A stretch of DNA of 64,000 bases from Butyricicoccus faecihominis (GCF_024462775.1 NZ_JANGCE010000006.1:1-64000); one strand, 5' to 3'; shown: positions 7,819 through 17,189, counted from the first letter of the stretch. Notes: generated from the sequence alone by a model not told the origin. Numbers and translations: made by a program.

Positions 7819-9072
7819 ATGCATTTCAAACGCTTTGCGGCGCTTTTATGCGCTTTTTTCTTTTTACTGCCCGCTCACTCCTTGGCGGCGAACGCCGCGA
7901 TAGACCCGGAACTGGGAGCGCCCGTGGTACAGCAAAAAACGCCTGAGAAGACGGCCTCGGTCGCGCCCAAGGTCGTGCCTTCGACGCACAAGGTGAAGGT
8001 AAACGGCAAGGCGGTGCAACCGCAGGCATATAATGTGGATGGCTACAACTATTTTAAACTGCGTGATATCGCCTATCTGCTCAGCGGTTCCACCGCCACG
8101 TTCGACGTCAAGTGGGATAGCAAGGCGCAGGCGATCAATATGATCAGCAATTCCAAATACACCGCCGTGGGCGGGGAAATGGCGGTATCCGCGTCCGGTA
8201 AATTGAGTGTTTCCGCCTCGTCCTCCAAGATATTGCTGGATGGGCAGAAGGTAGCGGTCAGCGGTTACAACATTAATGGCAATAACTACTTTAAAATTGC
8301 GGATCTGGCAAGCGAGATCGGTTTTACCGCGTTGTATGAAAGCGCGAGCAAGACCGTGCTGATCCAAACTCCGGAGCCCGAACCCGAGCCCACGCCCGAT
8401 CCGGAGCCTGATCCCGAACCCACCCCGGAGCCCGAGCCCGAGCCCGAACCCGAGCCCGAGCCGCGTACCTCGCAGCTCGACGGCAAGATCACCGTAATCA
8501 TCGACGCGGGCCACGGCGGCAGCGACCCCGGCGCGAAAAACGAAGAATTGGGGATGGATGAAAAGCATATCAACCTTTATGTCGCGCAGTACTTACAGGA
8601 ATACCTCGAAGACGAGGGCGTAACGGTCATTATGGTGCGCGATTCGCTGGAAGAAGGCTCATCGCTGTCGCTGCGCGGCGATTTGATGGAGGAATATGTC
8701 GATTCGGTTGATCTTTTCTTCGGGCTGCACCATAACGCGGCCAATACACAGGCGCGCGGCGCGCAGGTGCTCGCGCAGATCGCGGATGAGAACGGCGGGC
8801 CGACCAAGCTGCTCGCGGAAGAGCTTGCCTACGAATATGAAAAGCTGGGGCTGACCATTCGCCCGACTTGGTTCCGCGTCGGCTCGAACGGCGATTACTA
8901 CTACACCAACCGCATCGCGGCAAAACTGCAGATTCCCGCGGTGATCAGTGAGTTCTGCTTCATCGACAACGCGGAGGACGCGAAATTTATCGACAGCGAA
9001 GAGGACTGGCAAGCGGAAGCGCGCGCGCAGTGCACGGCGATTATGAGCTATTTCTCGCAGGTTGAGTATTAA
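7819..9072 (+). CDS. secreted N-acetylmuramoyl-L-alanine amidase with copper-amine-oxidase-like domain
   Basis: This 417-residue exported cell-wall hydrolase has a signal peptide at 1-24 (ending SLAANA). A stalk-like copper-amine-oxidase N domain follows at about 55-182, with two NYFKLRDIAYL/NYFKIADLASEI repeats. A Pro-Glu linker at about 188-215 precedes an Amidase_3 catalytic domain from 222. Zinc ligands are visible: His in DAGHGG, Glu in MDEKH, His in GLHHNA, and the catalytic Glu in SEFCF. It cleaves the amide between MurNAc and L-Ala. GGAGG-like GGAGGATCACC precedes the ATG. The linker is encoded by near-repetitive GAGCCC units. Confidence 0.9.
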   Translation: MHFKRFAALLCAFFFLLPAHSLAANAAIDPELGAPVVQQKTPEKTASVAPKVVPSTHKVKVNGKAVQPQAYNVDGYNYFKLRDIAYLLSGSTATFDVKWDSKAQAINMISNSKYTAVGGEMAVSASGKLSVSASSSKILLDGQKVAVSGYNINGNNYFKIADLASEIGFTALYESASKTVLIQTPEPEPEPTPDPEPDPEPTPEPEPEPEPEPEPRTSQLDGKITVIIDAGHGGSDPGAKNEELGMDEKHINLYVAQYLQEYLEDEGVTVIMVRDSLEEGSSLSLRGDLMEEYVDSVDLFFGLHHNAANTQARGAQVLAQIADENGGPTKLLAEELAYEYEKLGLTIRPTWFRVGSNGDYYYTNRIAAKLQIPAVISEFCFIDNAEDAKFIDSEEDWQAEARAQCTAIMSYFSQVEY

Positions 9073-9092
9073 GGGGAGGCTTCTTTAAGAAA

Positions 9093-9503
9093 ATGGAAAC
9101 CAGAATGGAGCGGGCCGAGCGCCTGCATAAGATGGGGTACAACTGTGCGCAGTCCGTTGTTTGCGCCTACTGTGACGCTTTCGATCTGGATGAGGAAACC
9201 GCCTTTAAAATGGCGGAGGGCTTTGGCTCCGGCATGGGCCTGTTTGAGGTATGCGGCGCGCTGACCGGCGCATTCATGCTCGCGGGCGTGAAGGGCAGCA
9301 AGGGCACCGCGCACCCGGGCGAGACCAAGGGCCGGACCTATCAGGCGACCCGTGCGCTCGGTAAGGCGTTTCAGGAGAAAAACGGCTCCTATCTCTGCCA
9401 TGAGCTGAAAGGCATGACGGACGGCGTTGTTCGCCGCACCTGCCCCGGCTGTATCGAAGACGCATGCCGTCTGATCGAAGAACAGCTGCTGGAAAATAAG
9501 TAA
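9093..9503 (+). CDS. C_GCAxxG_C_C family redox-type protein
   Basis: This 136-residue cytoplasmic protein has the spaced cysteine pattern of the C_GCAxxG_C_C family: NCAQSV near 17, VCGALTGA near 53, then SYLCHEL and TCPGCIEDAC near the C-terminus. Members are often predicted metal- or redox-active; the function is unproved. The ATG at 9093 follows the amidase stop by 20 bp, with GGGAGG 14 bases upstream (a little far); the ATG at 9105 is an alternative. It ends in a hairpin. It probably shares a transcript with the amidase. Confidence 0.8.
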   Translation: METRMERAERLHKMGYNCAQSVVCAYCDAFDLDEETAFKMAEGFGSGMGLFEVCGALTGAFMLAGVKGSKGTAHPGETKGRTYQATRALGKAFQEKNGSYLCHELKGMTDGVVRRTCPGCIEDACRLIEEQLLENK

Positions 9504-9505
9504 GG

Positions 9506-9546
9506 AAAGGCCGGTAAAACGCGGATTGCGTTTTACCGGCCTTAGA
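9506..9546 (+). terminator. hairpin after the C_GCAxxG_C_C gene
   Basis: AAGGCCGGTAAAACGC/GCGTTTTACCGGCCTT is a perfect long stem. The following U-run is weak, so terminator strength is uncertain. Confidence 0.6.
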
Positions 9547-9654
9547 CTATCTAGGAATGCCCTCGCGCCGCAGCGCGCATGAAATAGGCTTTTGCCGCTT
9601 GCGGCAAAGGCCATAAAAACTCGCGACATGCGGCTTTGTTTCGATCGACTCTTT

Positions 9655-10221
9655 CTAAAACTGAAATACAACGCCGCAGACCGCGCCGCAGAGAATGAAC
9701 AGAATGGGATGCAGGCGGGGAAGTTTACACACGGCCAGCAGCATGAGCGCGAAAAACAAAAGCGAGGGCAGATTGATCACGCTGGGCAGCGAGGACAGTC
9801 CCGCAAAACGTTCAATGTGGAACAGCGCGGATAGGAACACGCCCCAGATCGCCCCGAGGATGAGCCCGGCGGACGCGGGCCGCAGGCCGTAGAACACATC
9901 CTGCACCAGCGCGCTATCGCGAAAGCGCTGCAGCGCGCGGGATACCAGCATGATGATCACGACCGAGGGCAGCACCAGCGCAAACGTGGCCGTCAGCGCG
10001 CCGGGCAGGCCCGCGGCGTGGAAACCCGCGTAGGTGGCGGTGTTGACGCCGATCGGCCCGGGCGTTGATTCCGAAACGGCGATCATATTGAGCAGATCGT
10101 CCGGCGTGAACCATGGATAGCGCGCGGCGATCTGCTGCAAAAAGGGCAGCGTTGCCAGACCGCCGCCGACCGCGAATAGGCCGGTCTTGAAAAATTCCCA
10201 AAACAGCTGTAAATAGATCAT
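9655..10221 (-). CDS. chrA: chromate transporter, second half-size subunit
   Basis: This 188-residue membrane protein with about six helices is one half of a split CHR-family (ChrA) transporter. The CHR motif FAVGGGLATLPFLQQ lies near the N-terminus, followed by STPGPIGVNTATYAG. The frame runs further upstream, but the ATG at 10221 has AGGAGG and overlaps the preceding subunit's stop as ATGA, so I start there. The two half-size proteins should heterodimerise. True substrates of CHR pairs (chromate, sulfate or other anions) are often unknown. Confidence 0.85.
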   Translation of the reverse strand: MIYLQLFWEFFKTGLFAVGGGLATLPFLQQIAARYPWFTPDDLLNMIAVSESTPGPIGVNTATYAGFHAAGLPGALTATFALVLPSVVIIMLVSRALQRFRDSALVQDVFYGLRPASAGLILGAIWGVFLSALFHIERFAGLSSLPSVINLPSLLFFALMLLAVCKLPRLHPILFILCGAVCGVVFQF

Positions 10222-10760
10222 TGGCGCCGCCTCCTGATCAGACCGGCGATCACGCCGATCACCCCGGAAAGCACGATCATCAACACCGGAGACAGCCCCA
10301 AAAATGCGACCGCGGCAAAAGTGACCACAAGCAAAATGCCGGTGGTGAGATCGATCACGCCGTTTTTCGCCATCTGGTAGACCGAGCGGAGCACGAGCGC
10401 GCATACCGCCAGCCGCACACCCGCAAAGGCATGCTGCACGGCTGCAAGGTGGGAAAATTGCGCGATAAAGGCCGCGATGGCCGTAATGATCACAAGGGAT
10501 GGAAAAACCATGCCGGCTGTGGCGCAGATCGCGCCCCAAACGCCGCGCTGCTTATAGCCGATAAAGGTAGCGGTATTCACCGCGATCACGCCCGGCGTGC
10601 ATTGACCGATCGCGTAATAATCCATCAATTCGGTATCGGTCGCCCAAGCGCGCCGCTCAACGACTTCGCGCTGCAGCAGCGGCAGCATGGCGTAGCCGCC
10701 GCCAAACGTGCACACGCCGACGCGCGCAAAGGTAAGGAACAGATCGAGATAGGGGTTCAA
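10218..10760 (-). CDS. chrA: chromate transporter, first half-size subunit
   Basis: This 180-residue membrane protein has the CHR-family motifs FGGGYAMLPLLQREV near residue 20 and CTPGVIAVNTATFIG. The frame is open to 10952, but the upstream part is antisense or frame-shifted relative to the VOC gene. I choose the TTG at 10760 (AAAGGAG, 11-base spacing), giving the expected MNPYLDLFLTFARVG start. A 4-bp overlap couples it to the second subunit. It follows the VOC gene at short distance and may be read with it. Confidence 0.82.
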   Translation of the reverse strand: MNPYLDLFLTFARVGVCTFGGGYAMLPLLQREVVERRAWATDTELMDYYAIGQCTPGVIAVNTATFIGYKQRGVWGAICATAGMVFPSLVIITAIAAFIAQFSHLAAVQHAFAGVRLAVCALVLRSVYQMAKNGVIDLTTGILLVVTFAAVAFLGLSPVLMIVLSGVIGVIAGLIRRRRQ

Positions 10761-10788
10761 GAAAAGCTTCGCTCCTTTCGGCGGCTCA

Positions 10789-11160
10789 TTACTTTGTGGG
10801 GATGATCTCCAGCCAGTAGCCGTCCGGGTCCGAAATGAAGTAAATGCCCATGGTCGGGTTTTCAAAGCAGATGCAGCCCATCTCGGCATGTTTCTGGTGC
10901 GCGGCCTCGTAATCGTCCACGCGGAAAGCAAGGTGGAACTCGTTTTCGCCAAGGTTATAGGGCTCCTTGCGGTCCTTCAGCCAAGTCAGCTCCAACTGAT
11001 GGGGGGTCAGCCCGCCATCGGACAGAAAGACGATGATAAAGCTGCCGTCCGCCGCCTCTTTACGCCGCGCCTCGGTAAGGCCGAGCGCGTCCTTATAAAA
11101 GGCGAGCGATCTGTCCAAGTCCAGTACGTTCAGATTATTGTGGGCAAAACGGAATTGCAT
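10789..11160 (-). CDS. VOC-family protein, glyoxalase I-like
   Basis: This 123-residue cytoplasmic protein has two beta-alpha-beta-beta-beta modules of the vicinal oxygen chelate fold. The likely metal ligands are all present in glyoxalase I positions: His7 (FAHNN), Glu in QLELT, His in FHLAFRV and Glu in YWLEIIP. It may isomerise a methylglyoxal-thiol hemithioacetal. It opens the minus-strand run with the chromate-type transporter, with an AGGAGG-type site ahead of the ATG. Glyoxalase activity is inferred from ligand conservation. Confidence 0.8.
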   Translation of the reverse strand: MQFRFAHNNLNVLDLDRSLAFYKDALGLTEARRKEAADGSFIIVFLSDGGLTPHQLELTWLKDRKEPYNLGENEFHLAFRVDDYEAAHQKHAEMGCICFENPTMGIYFISDPDGYWLEIIPTK

Positions 11161-11247
11161 GATGGTTTTCCTCCTTATTCATTCGGTTCTCCTGCGGATA
11201 CTGTATCACGAATTGGGCAAAAAGACAATCCGCGCAGGCGATTTTTG

Positions 11248-11276
11248 TTTACAATACCCCAAGGCAATGTTATAAT
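11248..11276 (+). promoter_or_regulatory. gdpP operon promoter
   Basis: TTTACA (11248-11253), 17 bp, TATAAT (11271-11276), 39 bp upstream of the TTG start of gdpP. Confidence 0.75.
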
Positions 11277-11314
11277 TAGCGTGAATATTTGCGTCCGAAA
11301 GGAGGACGAAGCGA

Positions 11315-13318
11315 TTGCATAAACGAATTCAACGGTCGCTGCAGCCCGGGCAGACGCTGTTTCTTATCATTTTTCTATTATTTGCGGTGGCCGGTCTGTT
11401 ATACTCGGTGCCTTACGGCATTGCGGGTATCGTGATCTGCGTGCTGCTGCGTCTGATCTCCATGAAGCAGCGCGCCGAGCAAAAGCGGCGCACACAGGAA
11501 CTGATGGATAATATCCAGCTGAATACGGATGGCACCATCCACCCGTCCATCATTCGTTCGCCGCTGGCGACGGTCGTCGCGCTGGCGACGACGGGCGAGA
11601 TCATTTGGTCGAACGACGCGTTTGCCGAGCTTTCCGGACAGCTTGGCGGCGCGGTGCACATGCGCATGAGCGAGCTGGCCCCTACCTTTGAGACCCGCTG
11701 GCTGATTGAGGGCAAGAACCAAATGCCCGCCGAGCTGCGCATCGGCAAAAAAAGCTTTGAAGTATACGGCTGTATGGTTTCCGGCGGCGCGGGCCAGTTG
11801 ATGGTGCTGCACTTTATCGACTGCACCGAGTTCGTGCACCTGCGCGACGAAGCCGAGACCAGCCGCCCCGCGATCGCCGTCATCGCGATCGACAACTACG
11901 AAGAACTGATGAAGAACACGACCGATTCTGAAAAATCGGCGATTTTGGCGGGCATCGACAAGCGGCTTTCCAGTTGGACAAAGGACAGCAGCGCGATCCT
12001 GCGCAAGTACGATCGGGATAAATATATCTTTATTCTGGAAAACAGCGATCTGGCCAACCTAACGGCCAAAAAGTTCTCTGTTTTGCAGGAGGTGCGCGAT
12101 ATCCAGAACCACGAGGGCGTCGTCGCCACGCTGTCGATCGGTATCGGCAAGGACGGCGAGACTCTGGCGGAAAGCTATCGCTACGCGGGTCTGGCGATCG
12201 ATATGGCGCTGTCGCGCGGCGGCGATCAGGCGGTCATCAAAAACAGGTATTCCTTTGAGTTTTACGGCGGCCTGAGCGAAGAGATGGAAAAGCGCACCAA
12301 GGTCAAAAGCCGTGTGGTCGCGGGCGCGCTGAGCCAGCTCATCCGCGATTCCTCGCAGGTGCTCATCATGGGCCACTGTAATTCGGACATGGACGCCATC
12401 GGCGCGGCCTCCGGCATGGTGTGCGCGGCGCGCGAAAAAGGCAAGCCGGTGCATATCGTCGTCGACCGGGAGCATACGGTCGCGTCCGAACTGATCGGCC
12501 ATCTGGAAAGCCTTCCCGAATATAAGGATGTATTCATCGACGCGGAACGCGCGATGGTGCTTTGCGATTTCAACACGCTTTTGATCGTGGTGGATGTGAA
12601 CCGCCCCGGCTATGTGGAAAGTCAAGCGCTGTTGCAGTCGATCAACAAGGTCGCGGTGATCGATCACCATCGGCGCGCGGCGGATTATATCGAAAACAGT
12701 GTGGTCAATCTGCATGAGCCGTACGCCTCCTCGGCTTCCGAGCTGGTCAGCGAGCTATTGCAGTACTTAGTGCCGACCACCGGCATCCTCGCCGGCGAAG
12801 CCGAAGCAATGCTCGCGGGCATTTATCTGGATACCAAGGGCTTTTCCGCGCGCACGGGCGTGCGCACCTTTGAAGCCGCGGCTTATCTGCGCCGCGCCGG
12901 GGCGGAGGTGTCCGACGTCAAGCATCTGTTCCAATCCACCTTTGACCAGTATATGGAGCGGCAAAAGCTCATTTCCTCCGCGCAGGACTGCGGGCAGGGC
13001 GTTATTCTCGCGGTGAGCGCGGAAGAGATCGACCGCGTCGCGGCCGCGCAGGCGGCGGACGAGCTGCTTTCCATTATCGGCACGCGGGCAAGCGTTGTGG
13101 CGTTTCGCAGCGGGCCGGATATGGCGGTTTCCGCCCGTTCGGCGGGGCAGGTCAACGTACAGCTGCTGATGGAGCGGCTCGGCGGCGGCGGCAACCACGC
13201 GGCCGCGGGCGCGCAGCTGCGGGGAATGGCCGCGGAGGAAGCAAGCCGCGTGATCACCGAGGCGATCGCCGGCTATCTCAGCGATCAGCAGTCTGAAAAA
13301 TCAAACGATAACAATTAA
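11315..13318 (+). CDS. gdpP: c-di-AMP phosphodiesterase GdpP
   Basis: This 667-residue membrane-anchored enzyme hydrolyses the second messenger c-di-AMP. Two N-terminal helices (about 12-50) precede a PAS-like domain, a degenerate GGDEF domain (about 185-310), and DHH/DHHA1 catalytic domains. These carry GHCNSDMDAIG near 351, the VIDHHRR motif near 449 and GGGGNHAAAGAQ near 622. It starts with TTG at 11315, with GGAGG 9 bases upstream. It heads the conserved gdpP-rplI-dnaB order and has its own promoter. The missing GGDEF catalytic residues are normal for GdpP. Confidence 0.95.
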   Translation: MHKRIQRSLQPGQTLFLIIFLLFAVAGLLYSVPYGIAGIVICVLLRLISMKQRAEQKRRTQELMDNIQLNTDGTIHPSIIRSPLATVVALATTGEIIWSNDAFAELSGQLGGAVHMRMSELAPTFETRWLIEGKNQMPAELRIGKKSFEVYGCMVSGGAGQLMVLHFIDCTEFVHLRDEAETSRPAIAVIAIDNYEELMKNTTDSEKSAILAGIDKRLSSWTKDSSAILRKYDRDKYIFILENSDLANLTAKKFSVLQEVRDIQNHEGVVATLSIGIGKDGETLAESYRYAGLAIDMALSRGGDQAVIKNRYSFEFYGGLSEEMEKRTKVKSRVVAGALSQLIRDSSQVLIMGHCNSDMDAIGAASGMVCAAREKGKPVHIVVDREHTVASELIGHLESLPEYKDVFIDAERAMVLCDFNTLLIVVDVNRPGYVESQALLQSINKVAVIDHHRRAADYIENSVVNLHEPYASSASELVSELLQYLVPTTGILAGEAEAMLAGIYLDTKGFSARTGVRTFEAAAYLRRAGAEVSDVKHLFQSTFDQYMERQKLISSAQDCGQGVILAVSAEEIDRVAAAQAADELLSIIGTRASVVAFRSGPDMAVSARSAGQVNVQLLMERLGGGGNHAAAGAQLRGMAAEEASRVITEAIAGYLSDQQSEKSNDNN

Positions 13319-13339
13319 GAATAAAAGGAGCAAATACCG

Positions 13340-13786
13340 ATGAAAGTCATTTTAAAAGCGGATGTTAAGGGCAAGGGCAAAGCGGGCGACCTGATCGAGG
13401 TCAGCGAGGGCTACGGACGCAACTTCCTGATGCCCCGCGGGCTGGCCGAGCCGGCTACGGCGGATAACCTGAACGTCAAGCGCGCGCAGGACGAAGCGCA
13501 CGCGCGCCGTGTGGCGCAGGAGCAGCAGGCCGCGCGCGAAGCGGCGGAAAAGCTGAAAATCAGCCCCGTCAAGGTTCCGGCCAAGGGCGGCGCGGGCGGC
13601 CGTCTGTTCGGCGCCGTCACAGCCAAGGAGATCGCCGAGGAGCTGAAGAAGCAGTACGGCGTCAATGTGCCCAAGAACAAGATCGTGCTCGAGGAGCCGA
13701 TCAAGACCTTCGGCGTGCACCGCATCAAGGCAAAGCTCTACGCCGAGATCGCGGGCGAGATCCTCGTGCAGGTTGTTGAGGCGTAA
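13340..13786 (+). CDS. rplI: 50S ribosomal protein L9
   Basis: This 148-residue protein opens MKVILKADVKGKGKAGD and has the N-domain RNA-binding stretch GYGRNFLMPRGLA, a long charged connecting helix and a C-terminal domain with FGAVTAKEIAE. Length and order are typical. AAGGAG precedes the ATG, 21 bp after gdpP. A repeat element (13790-13915) separates it from dnaB, an unusual interruption of this conserved pair. Confidence 0.97.
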   Translation: MKVILKADVKGKGKAGDLIEVSEGYGRNFLMPRGLAEPATADNLNVKRAQDEAHARRVAQEQQAAREAAEKLKISPVKVPAKGGAGGRLFGAVTAKEIAEELKKQYGVNVPKNKIVLEEPIKTFGVHRIKAKLYAEIAGEILVQVVEA

Positions 13787-13789
13787 TAA

Positions 13790-13915
13790 ATTTGTAATTA
13801 GTAATGAGTAATTAGTAATTGCGGGGTGGGCTTCAATGGCACTATTTTGTGAGTTGGCGATAATGGGGTGCGGTTCAATTAATTACTAACTACTAATTCC
13901 TAATTACTAACTCAG
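13790..13915. repeat. heptamer-repeat element with inverted arms (rplI-dnaB gap)
   Basis: The left arm has direct copies of TTAGTAA-type heptamers (13793-13820). The right arm carries the same heptamers inverted (TTACTAA, TTCCTAA; about 13878-13912), around a core of about 60 bp. The arms can pair as a long A+T-rich hairpin. It is the same family as 35100-35295. No coding potential is seen. Confidence 0.75.
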
Positions 13916-13938
13916 CATTAAAAAGGGGGGATGCCAAC

Positions 13939-15303
13939 GTGGATGAACTTTTAATGCGGCAGGTGCCGCAGGATCTTTCGGCGGAGCAATCGCTGATCGG
14001 TTCGATGCTGGTCGACCCGAGCTGCATCCCTGAGGTGATCGAGCAGGTGCGCGCGGAGGACTTCTACGCGGAGGAAAACCAGCGCATTTTTGAAGTGATC
14101 TATTCCATGTTTAACGGCGCGCAGCGGATCGACCCGGTCACGGTGCTGGATATGCTGACGCGCATGGGCTACTATGACGAGGCGGGCGGCAGAGCGTATC
14201 TGTTCCAGTTGATGGAGGTCACGCCCAATACGCGCAATGTGGGCGAATACCTGCGCATTGTGCGCGACAAAAGCTTGCTGCGGCAGCTCGCGGACGCGGG
14301 CGCCGAGATCCAGCAGAACGCCATGGAGGCGCGGGGAGAAGCCTCTTCAATCGCCGAGCTGGCCGAGCAGCGCATTTACGCGATCCGTCAGGGGCGCGAG
14401 ATCAAGGGCCTGTCCCGCCTCAGCGAGGTCATTGCCGACCTTTACAACGAGCTGGACGAGCGCGCCAAGTCGGACAGCGATATCCCCGGACTGTCGACCG
14501 GCTTCCACGCGCTGGACACCGCGCTGACCGGCCTGAACAAATCCGACCTTATTTTGATCGCGGCGCGTCCCGGCATGGGCAAGACCGCATTTGCGCTGAA
14601 TATCGCGCTCAACGCGGCCAAGGCGGCGGTCAAGGGCAAGCCGAAGGGCTACAAAAAGGGAACGGGCGTGTGTGTGTTCCAGCTCGAAATGGGCAAGGGG
14701 CAGCTCGCCAGCCGTTTTCTCTCCAGCGAAGCGCTGATCGAATCGCAGAAGCTGAAGACCGGCAACCTCACGCCGGATGATTGGGTCAAGATCGCGCGCG
14801 CTTCTTCGGTGCTCGCGGGCGTGGACATTTATGTGGATGATAATCCGGCCATCACCGTGCCTGAGATCAAGGCCAAGTGCCGCCGTCTGGGCGACGAACT
14901 TGGGCTGATCGTGATCGACTATTTGCAGCTGATGCATTCGGGCGGCCGCCATTCGGATAACCGTGTGCAGGAGGTGGCCGAGATCTCGCGAAGCCTCAAG
15001 ATCATGGCCAAGGAACTGAACGTGCCGGTCGTCTGTCTGTCGCAGCTCTCGCGTGCGAGCGAGCAGCGCGCGGATAAACGGCCGATGCTATCCGACCTGC
15101 GTGAATCCGGCGCAATCGAGCAGGACGCCGATATTGTTATGTTTATTTACCGCGACGATTACTACGACGACGAGAGCGAAATGAAAAACATCGCCGAGAT
15201 CCTTTTGGCAAAAAACCGGCACGGCGCGACCACCACGATCGAGCTGCAATGGGTGGGCCAGTATACGACCTTCTCCAACCCCGACCGTGTGCACGAGGCG
15301 TAG
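13939..15303 (+). CDS. dnaB: replicative DNA helicase DnaB
   Basis: This 454-residue hexameric fork helicase has the N-terminal primase-interacting domain (QDLSAEQSLIGSML, about 10-110), a linker, and a RecA-like core with Walker A ARPGMGKTA near 206-214, Walker B LIVIDYLQLM near 322 and the DnaB-type SQLSRASEQRADKRP stretch. It starts with GTG at 13939 after GGGGGG. Between Walker A and the VFQLEMGK motif is a lysine/glycine-rich insertion (KGKPKGYKKGTG) that is longer than I expect. tilS follows after 3 bp. Confidence 0.96.
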   Translation: MDELLMRQVPQDLSAEQSLIGSMLVDPSCIPEVIEQVRAEDFYAEENQRIFEVIYSMFNGAQRIDPVTVLDMLTRMGYYDEAGGRAYLFQLMEVTPNTRNVGEYLRIVRDKSLLRQLADAGAEIQQNAMEARGEASSIAELAEQRIYAIRQGREIKGLSRLSEVIADLYNELDERAKSDSDIPGLSTGFHALDTALTGLNKSDLILIAARPGMGKTAFALNIALNAAKAAVKGKPKGYKKGTGVCVFQLEMGKGQLASRFLSSEALIESQKLKTGNLTPDDWVKIARASSVLAGVDIYVDDNPAITVPEIKAKCRRLGDELGLIVIDYLQLMHSGGRHSDNRVQEVAEISRSLKIMAKELNVPVVCLSQLSRASEQRADKRPMLSDLRESGAIEQDADIVMFIYRDDYYDDESEMKNIAEILLAKNRHGATTTIELQWVGQYTTFSNPDRVHEA

Positions 15304-15306
15304 ACG

Positions 15307-16641
15307 ATGCTGAAACAAGTAGCGGATACGATCGCGCGGTACGGCATGTTAGAGCCCGGCGGCGAGGTGCTCGTCGCCCTATCCGGCGGAGCGGATTCGG
15401 TGGCGCTGCTGCGCGCCTTGCTCGCTCTGGGCTATCGGGCGCGGGCGTTTCACTTGAATCACTGCCTGCGCGGGGACGAAGCCGAGCGGGATGAGGACTT
15501 TGTCAGAACCCTGTGCGCTTCCCTCGGCGTGCCGCTTGCGGTCCGCCGCGCGGATATCCGCACAGCCGCCGCGGAGCGGGGCGAAAGCATCGAGACCGCC
15601 GCGCGGCACCTGCGCTATCAAATGCTGGCGGAGGACGCGCGGGGCGCGCGTATCGCGACAGCCCACACGGCGGACGATAACGTGGAGACCGTGCTGTTTC
15701 ATTTAACGCGCGGCACCGGCCCCAAGGGCCTCGGCGGTATTCCGCCCGTGCGCGGCGCGATCGTGCGTCCGCTTCTGGAAACAGGCAGGGCGGAGATCGA
15801 AAGCTACCTTGCCTCCCTTGGCCAGCCGTTTGTAACGGACAGCACCAATTTTTCCGTGGATTATACGAGAAACCGTATCCGGCACGAGGTCGTGCCCGTG
15901 CTGCGCGATATCAATCCCGCGCTTTGCGCGGCGGTCAGCCGGTTGACCGCGCTCGCGCGGCAGGACGAAATCTATTTGGAAAAGCTCGCGGGAGAAGCGC
16001 TGGAAAATGCGCGGCGGCCCGGCGGCTTTTGCGTGAAAACCCTGCTGGAAGCAGACGGCGCGGTGCGTTCGCGCGCGCTGCGCCAGCTGCTTGCGGAAGC
16101 GGAGGTGCCTCCGCGGCAGACCGCGCAGCGGCATATCGCGTTACTGGAGGGGCTGCTGCGCGCGGACGATCCATCCGCCGCGCTCGATTTGCCGGGCGGC
16201 TATCGGGCGTATCGGATCTATGACACCGTTGCGGTGCAAAAGGCGGAAGAAGCGCCGCGTTTTGACGAAATTCCCCTTTCCGTTCCGTTTCATGGTCCGG
16301 TCGGCCCCTCCGGCACGTGGCTCACGCTTGATCGGCAAGAAAAAAATTCGGCTTTTTACAATTCATTCAATACTTTTTGCGTGGATTGTGGTAAAATAAA
16401 CTTTGAAACCTTGTCCGTTCGCGCGCGTAAAGCGGGCGATCGCTTGCGTCTGACCGACGGAGGCGGCAGCCGGACGCTGAAAAAGCTGATGATCGACCGC
16501 CGCATTCCCCGTGAGGAACGCGATCGGCTGGCCGTAGTGGCCGACCGGGACGGCGTCATCGCGGTCGAAGGGCTGGGCATGGACTGTTCCCGCCGCCCAT
16601 TGGGCGGCGATAGCATAGAAATAAGATTTGAGAGGATCTAA
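15307..16641 (+). CDS. tilS: tRNA(Ile)-lysidine synthase
   Basis: This 444-residue ATP-dependent enzyme converts the wobble C34 of tRNA-Ile(CAU) to lysidine, changing its codon reading to AUA. It has the PP-loop SGGADSVALL near 27-36, a central helical domain, and a C-terminal TilS domain with RARKAGDRLRL and GGGSRTLKKLMID. The start at 15307 is 3 bp after dnaB, and hpt follows after 5 bp. The tilS-hpt-ftsH order is conserved in Firmicutes and supports the call. Confidence 0.95.
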   Translation: MLKQVADTIARYGMLEPGGEVLVALSGGADSVALLRALLALGYRARAFHLNHCLRGDEAERDEDFVRTLCASLGVPLAVRRADIRTAAAERGESIETAARHLRYQMLAEDARGARIATAHTADDNVETVLFHLTRGTGPKGLGGIPPVRGAIVRPLLETGRAEIESYLASLGQPFVTDSTNFSVDYTRNRIRHEVVPVLRDINPALCAAVSRLTALARQDEIYLEKLAGEALENARRPGGFCVKTLLEADGAVRSRALRQLLAEAEVPPRQTAQRHIALLEGLLRADDPSAALDLPGGYRAYRIYDTVAVQKAEEAPRFDEIPLSVPFHGPVGPSGTWLTLDRQEKNSAFYNSFNTFCVDCGKINFETLSVRARKAGDRLRLTDGGGSRTLKKLMIDRRIPREERDRLAVVADRDGVIAVEGLGMDCSRRPLGGDSIEIRFERI

Positions 16642-16646
16642 CGGCA

Positions 16647-17189
16647 ATGAGGAACGACATCAAAGAGGTGCTGTTCACCGAACAGCAGCTAAAGGACAAA
16701 GCGCGGGAGCTCGGCGCACGCATCACGGAGGATTATCGGGATAAAAACCCGCTGATCGTCAGTGTGCTCAAGGGCTCGTACGTGTTCATGGCCGATCTGA
16801 CGCGGCAGATCGACGTACCCTGCAATGTGGATTTTATGGTGGTATCGAGCTACGGCAAGGGCACCAAGACCACGGGCGAGGTGCAGATCATCAAGGATAT
16901 CGAACAGCCGATCGACGGGCGCGACCTGCTGATCGTGGAGGATATCCTCGATTCCGGCGTCACGCTGCATTACCTGATGCAGATACTCACGGCGCGCGGC
17001 GCAAACTCGATCCGCCTGTGCACGCTTTTAAGCAAACCCTCCCGCCGTAAGGTGGAGGTAAAGGTCGATTACCTCGGCTACGAGATCCCGGATGAATTTG
17101 TCGTGGGCTACGGGCTCGACTACGCGGAGAAATACCGCAACCTGCCGTATATCGGCATTCTAAAGCCGGCCGTTTACGGCGCGGAGTAA
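16647..17189 (+). CDS. hpt: hypoxanthine phosphoribosyltransferase
   Basis: This 180-residue purine-salvage enzyme makes IMP or GMP from hypoxanthine or guanine and PRPP. The PRPP-binding motif LLIVEDILDSGVTLHY is near 93-108, with SVLKGSYVFMADL near 36 and the C-terminal DEFVVGYGLDYAEKYRNLPY. It is of normal length and lies between tilS and ftsH, its usual place. Confidence 0.96.
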   Translation: MRNDIKEVLFTEQQLKDKARELGARITEDYRDKNPLIVSVLKGSYVFMADLTRQIDVPCNVDFMVVSSYGKGTKTTGEVQIIKDIEQPIDGRDLLIVEDILDSGVTLHYLMQILTARGANSIRLCTLLSKPSRRKVEVKVDYLGYEIPDEFVVGYGLDYAEKYRNLPYIGILKPAVYGAE

